From Xanthobacteraceae bacterium (lineage in GTDB: Bacteria; Pseudomonadota; Alphaproteobacteria; Rhizobiales; Xanthobacteraceae): a stretch of DNA of 9,929 bases. Below the pieces are notes generated by a model. The model saw only the letters and a program-made list of their open reading frames with translations. It was not told the origin of the DNA and ran no database searches. Both the position numbers and the translations under genes were made by a program. Below are positions 1 to 4,719 of the stretch, piece after piece. The stretch spans positions 1 to 9,929 of the forward strand of contig JASHRR010000265.1 of assembly GCA_030037185.1 (NCBI GenBank). Reading direction: 5' to 3'. Position 1 is the first letter of the stretch. Every line of letters starts with the position of its first letter.

Positions 1-32
1 GGGCCCAATGTCGTGGATGGATCGAGGTTGAT

Positions 33-59
33 GTAGGGGCGGGTTTCAAACCCGCCCTG
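33..59. repeat. REP-type palindrome, copy 1 (inverted relative to copy 2)
   Basis: This 27-base unit contains the perfect hairpin GGCGGGTTT-C-AAACCCGCC, with nine-base arms around one base. Its exact reverse complement is found at 216-242. Short GC-rich palindromes in inverted pairs around a RAYT transposase gene are the known arrangement of REP elements, and a RAYT remnant lies between these two. There is no T-run after the hairpin, so I do not call it a terminator. Confidence 0.85.
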
Positions 60-61
60 GC

Positions 62-229
62 GCAACAGACGAAACAGACCGGTGGCAGCGTGGGTATTAC
101 GAGCACGTTATTGGCAACGAGAGGGCGATGGATCGCCTTCGCACTTACGTCGCGAACAATCCTGCGCGGTGGGCGGATGACCCGCAGAACATCTCGCCAG
201 CGGTTTCTGCCGAAGCAGGGCGGGTTTGA
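62..229 (+). pseudogene. C-terminal remnant of a REP-associated tyrosine transposase (RAYT, IS200-like/Y1 family)
   Basis: Reading from 83 in frame gives WQRGYYEHVIGNERAM and then RLRTYVANNPARWADDPQN. The family shows the signature W-Q-R-x-Y-Y-E-H-[IV]-I, a short spacer, then Y-[IV]-x-x-N-P-x-R-W-x-x-D. In RAYT proteins this is the last quarter, with the catalytic Tyr and HUH histidines located earlier. Those upstream parts are absent, because the reading frame reaches only to about 62 and REP copy 1 follows immediately to the left. The frame closes with a TGA at 227-229, inside REP copy 2. RAYTs are single-strand transposases thought to spread REP sequences. This copy retains roughly 55 codons of an expected 150 or more, so it cannot be active. 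The signature is specific, so the family call is firm even though the piece is short. Confidence 0.8.
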
Positions 230-242
230 AACCCGCCCCTAC
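216..242. repeat. REP-type palindrome, copy 2
   Basis: This is the exact 27-base reverse complement of 33-59, again with the nine-base-arm hairpin GGCGGGTTT-G-AAACCCGCC. It covers the stop codon of the RAYT remnant. The two copies and the 156 bases between them form a compact REP-transposase-REP unit. Confidence 0.85.
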
Positions 243-257
243 AAATCTCCCGATCTG

Positions 258-329
258 TGCGTGCGCCGTGCCGCGGCGCTATCGCCCTCGGCGCAGGCGC
301 TGTTCGATCATCTCGCCGCGCTGGCGTGA
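258..329 (+). pseudogene. Possible C-terminal scrap of a LysR-type regulator
   Basis: The frame just right of REP copy 2 reads VRRAAALSPSAQALFDHLAAL and ends with TGA at 327-329. The pattern L-S-P-x-A-x-A-[LF]-x-D-x-L near a C-terminus is common at the end of LysR-type regulator effector domains. Only about 23 codons are present and the REP unit cuts off everything upstream. The match is short and could be chance. It would fit insertion of the REP unit into, or a deletion next to, an older gene. Confidence 0.22.
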
Positions 330-611
330 GCGGTCCGGTCGCGCTCCGGCACCTGCGTGGTCCAGTTTCCTTGACCGGGGGCCAAAGCCAAGCTTCAATC
401 TTTAACGATTTGGGAGCCTGGCTCCAATGCGCCATGGAGGGAAAAATGGTCGACCAACCGACTGCCAGGGACAGGCCTATTCTGCGGACCGGGGCGGCGC
501 TGGCGCCTGCGCCAAGGCTTATGGCTGGTCGCCAAAGAAGGCTTAGTGCCAATTCGTGGTCAGTCCCCGGCGATTGCGAGCGCGCAAAAGATAGCAGGTT
601 CCGTGTGACCT
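330..611. other. Region without a supported gene upstream of the first secreted protein
   Basis: I see no protein family here on either strand. An ATG at 446 has a strong GGAGGG four bases upstream and is in frame with the secreted protein at 626. However, the roughly 60 codons it would add have no recognisable sequence and would bury the signal peptide. It is probably 5' leader, possibly a relic of another start. Confidence 0.5.
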
Positions 612-625
612 GGAGAAAAGTGCGC

Positions 626-1537
626 ATGTCGTCGTTTGCAGCACACATTTTGGTATCGACATCGCGGAGGCTCGCAGGCGGTGTTGTCGCCGGCTTTCTT
701 GCGGTCATCCTGATTCCGTCTTTTTCGGCGGCCGCGCCCGCAGAGGATTCCATTCCCCAACTTGGGTCCCGAGATTTCGGCTGGAACGCGAACTTCTGGG
801 ACTTTCAGCTCGACCCCCCGCCGGGTTCGGCTCACGGGCCAATGAAGACCGATCCTAATTATCCTTATACCAGCGAATGTCAAAATGGCCGTTGTCTTGC
901 AGTCGTCGATCCCAGCACCCGGCCCCCGATCGTGAACACAAACGATCCGATCTTGAAACCCTGGGCGGCGAAGCAGATGCAGGCAACGAATGAAGAGGTG
1001 CTGAGCGGTAAGATGGCGATTCCCTTCACCTCCCAATCTCGCTGCTGGCCTGGGGGTGTGCCTGGCCAACTCCTTTTTCTCCAACCTATGTATTTCCTCC
1101 AGACTCCGAAACAAGTCTGGATGATATGGGAGCGCGATCATTTCGCGCGCCGCGTCTATCTCACCGACAAGCATTCGGAACATGTGAAGCCATCCTGGTT
1201 CGGCGAATCCATCGGCCATTACGAGGGCGGGGACACCCTAGTGGTCGACACCATCGGTCTCGCAGGCGGCAAGAATCACTACATCGATTCCTTCCGTACG
1301 CCGCACACAGAGAAACTGCACGTCGTCGAGCGGTTCACGATTAGCCAGGACGACCGGTCTTTGACCGCGATCGTAACGGTGGAAGATCCCGACACGTTCA
1401 ACGGCCCGCTCACACTTAAACAGACATGGCGCAAAAACCAGGTGGCGATGGCGGAGATGGTTTGCGCCGAGAACGTTGACGATCACTTCAATGAGAATCT
1501 CCATCCGATTCCTCAGGCCGACAAACCGGATTTCTGA
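626..1537 (+). CDS. Secreted protein of an uncharacterised family (paralogue of the gene at 4720)
   Basis: The product has 303 residues. I chose the ATG at 626 because it follows GGAGAAAAG with good spacing and starts a signal peptide: basic residues (RR at 14-15), a hydrophobic core at about 18-34, and Ala-rich cleavage near 35-40 (SAAAPA). Further upstream in-frame starts would put unrelated sequence before it. The mature part has blocks I associate with a family of secreted hypothetical proteins of proteobacteria and acidobacteria. These are a Cys-Pro-Gly region (CWPGGVP, 140-146), QTPKQVWMIWERDHFARRVY at 159-178, SWFGESIGHYEGGDTLVVDT at 190-209, an H-T-E-K-L-H-V-V-E-R segment (227-236), and a closing Cys-x-E-N motif (C280). 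The role is unknown, and export to the periplasm is inferred from the leader. The gene stands alone, with degraded toxin-antitoxin remains starting about 30 bases downstream. It shares the family layout with the gene at 4720 at low identity. Confidence 0.82.
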   Translation: MSSFAAHILVSTSRRLAGGVVAGFLAVILIPSFSAAAPAEDSIPQLGSRDFGWNANFWDFQLDPPPGSAHGPMKTDPNYPYTSECQNGRCLAVVDPSTRPPIVNTNDPILKPWAAKQMQATNEEVLSGKMAIPFTSQSRCWPGGVPGQLLFLQPMYFLQTPKQVWMIWERDHFARRVYLTDKHSEHVKPSWFGESIGHYEGGDTLVVDTIGLAGGKNHYIDSFRTPHTEKLHVVERFTISQDDRSLTAIVTVEDPDTFNGPLTLKQTWRKNQVAMAEMVCAENVDDHFNENLHPIPQADKPDF

Positions 1538-1566
1538 GGCGACGGTCGAGCAGGCGAGGCTGACAT

Positions 1567-1713
1567 CTGAGCAAGCCCGAGCTGAAGCATGTGTTGGGTT
1601 TCGAGGTCCTCGACCAGATCGATGGCTTTCTAAAACGGCACGGTGCGTTCGAGCCCTATACGCCGTCAGATTTCGAGCGCGAGCAACGCGCTCTCGACCA
1701 GCTTGGTCTTTGA
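1567..1713 (+). pseudogene. Truncated UPF0175-type antitoxin remnant
   Basis: The frame reads LSKPELKHVLGFEVLDQIDG, then FLKRHGAFEPYTPSDFERE and a C-terminus ending LDQLGL, with TGA at 1711-1713. The pattern L-S-x-x-E-L-x-x-x-L-G-F-x-x-x-x-[QE]-[IV]-x-x-F-L-K-x-H-G-x-x-x-x-Y-[ST] is the C-terminal half of UPF0175 (COG2886), a predicted HTH antitoxin of about 80-90 residues usually paired with a PIN-domain toxin. An in-frame TGA at 1561-1563 and the missing N-terminal half show it is dead. The downstream frame at 1720 matches the expected toxin partner. The family call rests on motif recognition by eye. Confidence 0.62.
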
Positions 1714-1719
1714 GGGAGT

Positions 1720-1764
1720 GTGACGGTCGTGGTTGCCGATACAGGACCGCCCCATTGCAACTGA
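1720..1764 (+). pseudogene. N-terminal scrap of a PIN-type toxin (partner of the UPF0175 remnant)
   Basis: GTG at 1720 opens the peptide VTVVVADTGPPHCN, followed by TGA at 1762-1764. PIN-domain toxins of the kind encoded after UPF0175 antitoxins typically begin with a hydrophobic strand, the metal-binding Asp, then [ST]-[GS]-P-L-x-x-L. Here V-V-V-A-D-T-G-P matches and homology stops straight after. The start lies only seven bases after the antitoxin stop codon, the expected tight coupling, with GAGGGAG across the junction. About 14 codons remain of an expected 130-160. The piece is too short to prove alone, and its position after the UPF0175 frame gives the support. Confidence 0.5.
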
Positions 1765-1792
1765 GCGCGTGGCCCAACGGCCGGTTCGGGTC

Positions 1793-1834
1793 ACGAACGG
1801 CCGTGCCGATAACATGAGCGGCAGGTCCGAAGTA
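1793..1834. repeat. 42-base dispersed repeat, copy 1
   Basis: This segment starts ACGAACGGCCGTGCCGATAA and matches 4090-4131 at 39 of 42 positions with no gaps. The match ends sharply on both sides. It begins about 28 bases after the stop of the toxin scrap. No coding function is evident. A mobile or recombinogenic small element, or the end of a larger unit, is the likely explanation. Confidence 0.8.
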
Positions 1835-1918
1835 CCCCAGCTAGCCGACCCACTTTTGTGCAACGCGCAGGTCGGCAGGTATGGGCTGGCAGTGCGGGCG
1901 CGGACCTCGCCGTTGGGA

Positions 1919-2175
1919 GGCGGGGCACCGCCGCCCTGCGTTGCAGACTTCGCCAAGCTGCGGGATGACGTGCAGAAGCGAGGACTTGCCGCAAGGGCTG
2001 CGGGCCAGCGCAACGTCAGCCGAGAGGAGATGTGCAAGCACATCCTACAGCGCCGCCGAGCTGAAGTGGGTCGAATATACGGAAGCCAATGTTCAGACTT
2101 GCGGCATTCCGGCTGAATACGCAGCAATTGAAGCAGGTGCCCGCTAACACCGAGCTGACCAGGGAAAAAGTCTGT
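1919..2175 (+). pseudogene. Small Cys-containing conserved protein broken by two frameshifts
   Basis: Three forward frames in sequence give one continuous protein. The first reads PPPCVADFAKLRDDVQKRG, then AARAAGQRNVSREEMCKHI (to about 2043). The second reads SYSAAELKWVEYTEANVQTC and GIPAE (about 2048-2118). The third reads QQLKQVPANTELTREKVC (about 2122-2175). Together they fit a family of small hypothetical proteins I associate with Bradyrhizobium relatives. That family has the pattern P-C-x-x-F-x-x-L-R, a Cys near the middle, A-A-E-x-K, a C-G-I-P motif and a closing V-C. The even placement of these motifs across frame changes argues for decay of a real gene rather than chance. Single-base sequencing errors could also cause the breaks. 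No signal peptide is visible upstream, so the N-terminus may be lost too. Function is unknown. Confidence 0.55.
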
Positions 2176-2184
2176 GCTGGGGCG

Positions 2185-2280
2185 CTGCCTTTCCGCCCGG
2201 GCGACCGGGACCTCTTTCCCAGCCCGAGTAACCGTGAACTCCTCCCCCTGGGCGACTGGGGCTTGCCGGGCGATCTTCAC
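2185..2280 (-). pseudogene. Possible Phd/YefM-type antitoxin fragment
   Basis: The minus strand from 2280 reads IARQAPVAQGEEFTVTRAGK and then EVPVARAERQ. The pattern G-E-E-[FVI]-x-[VI]-T-R-x-G-[KR]-x-V-A-R is the beta-strand core of Phd/YefM antitoxins. In intact proteins it is preceded by a helix (AxxxLxxLLxxV) and followed by LVP. The helix is lost, and an extra codon or small indel disturbs the V-A-R-L-V-P part. No Doc, RelE or PIN partner lies on the minus strand downstream. The call is tentative because only about 25 codons are informative. Confidence 0.4.
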
Positions 2281-2306
2281 AGGGACTAGTACTCATCATA
2301 GTGATT

Positions 2307-2405
2307 ATGGCGCTCGAGTGCGTTTCGGACCCAGCATCTTGCTGTGGCGCTGCTGCTGGACCGGCCGCCGTCCTGTTGCTGTTGGTCGCGACGCGGCAGC
2401 ACTGA
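2307..2405 (+). other. Short reading frame with hydrophobic tail, copy A (possible gene remnant)
   Basis: ATG at 2307 opens a 32-codon frame ending in PAAVLLLLVATRQH with TGA at 2403-2405. The nine residues PAAVLLLLV (2361-2387) are identical to those at 3448-3474. All five base differences between the two stretches are synonymous, which suggests a shared coding origin. There is no ribosome-binding site in front of the ATG, so this is more likely the tail of a decayed membrane or lipoprotein-like gene than a working small protein. I do not recognise the family. Confidence 0.3.
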
Positions 2406-2497
2406 CGGCCGCGGCTTCAGCACGGCGATCAACCACCGTCTAAGGCCACTTTGGTCCGTAGCGCCTTCGAAGCTGGAACACGCGATGCATGCGACCG

Positions 2498-3139
2498 TTA
2501 CGCGGGCATGGCCGCGTTTTTGGCTGCTAGGGCTTCCCGCCACGCCGGCAACGCAGTGAGCCCTTTGTACCAGCGAAGGATCTCGGGGTAGTTTGCCACG
2601 GGAAGACCCATGCGTTTGGCTGAAGGTACGAGCGCCCCGACCGAAAAGTCCGCGATCGTGAGTCGCTCGCCGATGAGCCAAGTCTTGCCACTCAGAGAAT
2701 CGTTGAGCACTGCCGCAAAGCGGATAAAATTCTGCTCTCCGCGCGCGATGAAAGCGGGGTCGGGGGGACCAAGGCCGAGCACAGCCTTCGAGGCTTTCTC
2801 GTAAGCGACCATACCGCATGACTCGGCGTCCCAATGCGCGCTTTCCCACGCGAGCCAGCGGAGAACGTCCGCCTGACATTTCAAATCAGAGGGCCAGAGT
2901 CCGCTGTTGGGGTGCTTCGCCGCCATGTAAAACAAGATGGCATTCGATTCCCAAAGCACGAAGCCATCGTCCTCTAACGCCGGCATTTTTTTATTCGGAT
3001 TAAGCGCGAGGTACTGAGGAGTAAGTTGGTCGCCACGTCCGAGGTCAATCGGTTGCACCTCACAATCAAGGGAAAGGTAGTTTTTCAAGGCCATGATGCC
3101 CAGCGCACGTGCCGATGGCGGAAAGATGTAGAGTTTCAT
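2498..3139 (-). CDS. Glutathione S-transferase family protein
   Basis: The product has 213 residues, the normal length for a cytosolic GST. It would conjugate glutathione to electrophiles or act as a glutathione-dependent reductase or lyase in the cytoplasm; the substrate cannot be told. The N-terminal thioredoxin-like domain (about 1-78) carries a Ser-rich start PPSARAL (7-13, Ser9 a candidate for the glutathione-activating position), the cis-Pro in NKKMPAL (Pro53) and the glutathione-binding pair E64-S65 in WESNAILFY. The helical C-terminal domain (about 85-205) shows the folding N-cap motif LTIADFSVGAL with D164. I chose the ATG at 3139 because AAGGGAG sits nine bases upstream and the protein then begins MKLYIFPPS, a typical GST first strand. 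A start at 3163 would add eight unsupported residues. The gene stands alone between decayed sequences on both sides, so the context gives no pathway. Confidence 0.9.
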   Translation of the reverse strand: MKLYIFPPSARALGIMALKNYLSLDCEVQPIDLGRGDQLTPQYLALNPNKKMPALEDDGFVLWESNAILFYMAAKHPNSGLWPSDLKCQADVLRWLAWESAHWDAESCGMVAYEKASKAVLGLGPPDPAFIARGEQNFIRFAAVLNDSLSGKTWLIGERLTIADFSVGALVPSAKRMGLPVANYPEILRWYKGLTALPAWREALAAKNAAMPA

Positions 3140-3249
3140 ACTGGTAAACTCCCTTGAACTCATCGTAGCGCGGCCGCAGCGGCGCTCCGTGTCCCTTGGG
3201 TGCCGTCGCGCCACTGCTTTGCTCTGGCGAGAAAAGCTAAGCGCTCGGA

Positions 3250-3495
3250 TTGAGCGGTGAGAGTTACAAGTGTGTCGGGATTTCGATGGCCCTTAAAACG
3301 ACGAACGACGGCAGGCCAAGCGCAACGGCCTTGCTGACAAGCTCGCCGTCGAGGAGAAGTCTCGGAACCTGCGGCCCGTCAAATATCTGGCTTACCTTGC
3401 TGGACGCCAAGGATGACGACTGCTCAGGTATTCCATACTTGCTCGACCCCGCCGCGGTGCTGTTGCTGCTGGTGCCGGCACCACGCGAAGATTGA
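3250..3495 (+). other. Uncertain reading frame with hydrophobic tail, copy B
   Basis: This frame (possible starts GTG 3250 or ATG 3286) ends in LLDPAAVLLLLVPAPRED with TGA at 3493-3495. Its PAAVLLLLV segment is identical in protein to copy A at 2361-2387, with five synonymous changes. Upstream in another frame, 3303-3413 reads ERRQAKRNGLADKLAVEEKS and then RNLRPVKYLAYLAGRQG, a charged helix-like stretch closed by TGA. The true gene may therefore be a charged helix plus hydrophobic tail that has been frameshifted. No good ribosome-binding site is present. The family is not recognised, and I treat it as a probable relic. Confidence 0.3.
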
Positions 3496-3559
3496 ACACT
3501 CTCAGCTGCGCCGGCCGGGTCACGACCCTACACGGCCCGTTGGTCGAGACCAAGCTAGG

Positions 3560-3817
3560 TCACCGGGGACGCAAGATTTCGTCTCGTCCGTCTGTCACCC
3601 CGGAAAGTGCTGCCGCGCGCAAGCGAGCCGGGTCACGCTCGCCAAGTCTTGCCGCTCCAATAATTCGTCCGGCGATGGTCTCGCGCACGACGTCGGACTG
3701 CACGTCGGACCGCCCGAGGTTTTGAAGCTCTTTGAGCGCAGCGTCGAGAGCATCACTCATCGCCGCAATCGCCTCAGGTTCGAACGCTCCAGGTTGCATC
3801 AAGAAATGAATTTGCAT
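3560..3817 (-). CDS. Small conserved hypothetical protein
   Basis: The product has 85 residues, beginning MQIHFLMQPGAFEPEAIAAM and containing the block RETIAGRIIGAARLGERDPA (45-64). I recognise this as a small cytoplasmic protein common in Hyphomicrobiales genomes, of unknown function. I recall the pattern F-L-x-Q-P-G-A-F-x-P-E-x-I near the start and I-A-x-x-I-I-x-A-A-x-x-G-E-R-D near the end as its hallmarks. I chose the ATG at 3817 because GGAGG (plus-strand 3827-3831) lies nine bases upstream. A TTG three codons earlier is too close to that site. It appears mainly helical, with no membrane segment or signal peptide. The stop is TGA at 3560-3562. An AT-rich stretch upstream (about 3849-3874) may hold its promoter. 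The last residues after ALSGV (about 10 aa) look less conserved. Confidence 0.78.
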   Translation of the reverse strand: MQIHFLMQPGAFEPEAIAAMSDALDAALKELQNLGRSDVQSDVVRETIAGRIIGAARLGERDPARLRAAALSGVTDGRDEILRPR

Positions 3818-3848
3818 GGCCGCCAACCTCCGCAGGGCGTGCCATGGT

Positions 3849-3874
3849 AGTTAAGAATAATTAATAATTTCTTG
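3849..3874 (-). promoter_or_regulatory. AT-rich stretch, candidate promoter of the gene at 3560-3817
   Basis: The only strongly AT-rich run in the window lies 18-43 bases upstream of the GGAGG site of the minus-strand gene at 3817. On the minus strand it reads AAATTATTAATTATTCTTAA, preceded by TTCCGACAAG. A weak TTCCGA / TTCTTA pair with a 17-base spacer can be drawn, but neither hexamer is good. Composition and position are the real evidence. Confidence 0.25.
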
Positions 3875-3922
3875 TCGGAAACCGTCCTTAAAAGGGCTGG
3901 GGCCGTGGGGTAGGCCGCCGGC

Positions 3923-4339
3923 TTACTTGTTATAAACGTGGCATAAGCAGCGGGGCGGCGCCGAGTTGGACGCTGCTGACCGCGGCTCACCGGCACGGCG
4001 AACGCCTGAAGCCACATTGGTCTGAATATCTTCGATAGCTGCCTTACTAACTCGATCGCGGAACACAGCAGTTAAGGGCCACACCTCATACGAACGGCTG
4101 TGCCGATAACATGAGCGGTACGTCCGAAGTATCAGGCCCGCCGTCTCGAGTTCCTTGAGGTGGTTGGACAGCGTCGCGGCGCTCACCTTGGGCTTCTTGT
4201 GCAGCGCGCTGCACGCGGCCGGCCCGGCACAGGCGCCGATCTCCTTGAGTATCTCGAAGCGCCGAGGCTCGGCGAGCGCGCGGGCGATGCGCGAACTGCC
4301 GCTCGGTAAGGCGGGGGGTTTTGTGGCGGCGGCAGCCAT
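3923..4339 (-). pseudogene. ArsR/SmtB-type transcriptional regulator, truncated and fused to unrelated sequence
   Basis: The ATG at 4339 opens a 138-codon frame. Residues 15-70 are a clear ArsR winged-helix N-terminus: [20 protein letters not shown] (16-35), a Cys pair (C37, C43) and the recognition-helix block [20 protein letters not shown] (51-70). In relatives about 30-40 more residues form the beta-wing and last helix (E-[IV]-x-R-E-G-[KR]-x-x-x-[YF]). Here homology stops exactly at residue 70, codon 4130-4132, where the 42-base repeat (4090-4131) begins. The remaining frame ([20 protein letters not shown] and on to 3923) is read-through of the repeat and unknown DNA. The wing that contacts DNA is therefore missing and the protein is probably inactive. 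No clear ribosome-binding site precedes 4339. Family members bind operator DNA as dimers and respond to metals or other signals; nothing nearby identifies a target. Confidence 0.72.
4090..4131. repeat. 42-base dispersed repeat, copy 2 (at the ArsR break point)
   Basis: This segment starts ACGAACGGCTGTGCCGATAA and matches 1793-1834 at 39 of 42 positions in the same orientation. Its right edge coincides with the last ArsR-like codon, so the repeat marks the break in that gene. Flanks on both sides differ from those of copy 1. Confidence 0.8.
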
Positions 4340-4387
4340 AGCGGGAAGGTGATCACTGCGGCGCTGATGTTCCAGCGGCGAATTCGG

Positions 4388-4414
4388 GATGGGTTGAGCG
4401 AGGCGAAACCCATC
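4388..4414. repeat. Intergenic palindromic repeat (GATGGGTT...AACCCATC)
   Basis: Eight-base arms GATGGGTT (4388-4395) and AACCCATC (4407-4414) flank an 11-base loop, GAGCGAGGCGA. The unit GGGTTGAGCGA-GGCGAAACCC, together with the nearby ATCCACCCTACGGG (4456-4468), resembles a dispersed intergenic repeat I know from Bradyrhizobium and Rhodopseudomonas genomes. It lies upstream of the ArsR remnant. There is no T-run, so it is not a typical terminator. Confidence 0.5.
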
Positions 4415-4468
4415 GTCATCCGGAAGCCCACTTGATGGATTTCGTAAGTGATCGATCCACCCTACGGG

Positions 4469-4706
4469 CCTTCGAGGCGCGGCTCTTGTCTGTTTCTTGC
4501 CAGGCGAGGGGGCGTCTGCCATGTCGCACAAGGGTCAATCGCGCCGTTCCGATGAGCCAGGACACAGCGGGTGTACCTTCAACTGCGGGCGCTGATCGCC
4601 GTTGAAGCGGCCGGATACTGGCTTGATGACCCCGTTTCAATGCCGTTCCAAGCACGATAAGCTCTCCAGATCGCATGCGGTTTGCCGCGTGCCGGCGGCT
4701 GTGATC
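4469..4706. other. Intergenic region upstream of the second secreted protein, no gene seen
   Basis: I find no protein family or RNA gene here on either strand. Reading frames exist but show no conserved motifs. The promoter of the gene at 4720 must lie in or near its right end, but I cannot place convincing -35 and -10 boxes. Confidence 0.45.
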
Positions 4707-4719
4707 AGGAGGAGCATTC

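Noticed and set aside
33..242. REP palindromes read as transcription terminators or a CRISPR-like array
   Set aside because: There are only two copies, in inverted orientation, with no T-run and no regular spacers. The RAYT remnant between them explains them as REP elements.
257..625. N-terminal extension of the first secreted protein to an upstream start
   Set aside because: It would place about 120 unconserved residues ahead of a clear signal peptide, while the ATG at 626 has a good ribosome-binding site.
560..1219. Minus-strand frame of 219 codons opposite the first secreted protein
   Set aside because: Its composition is basic and motif-free, as expected for the complement of a real GC-rich gene.
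3413..3850. Plus-strand frame of 145 codons across the small conserved gene
   Set aside because: It lies opposite the recognised minus-strand protein at 3560-3817 and shows no motif of its own.
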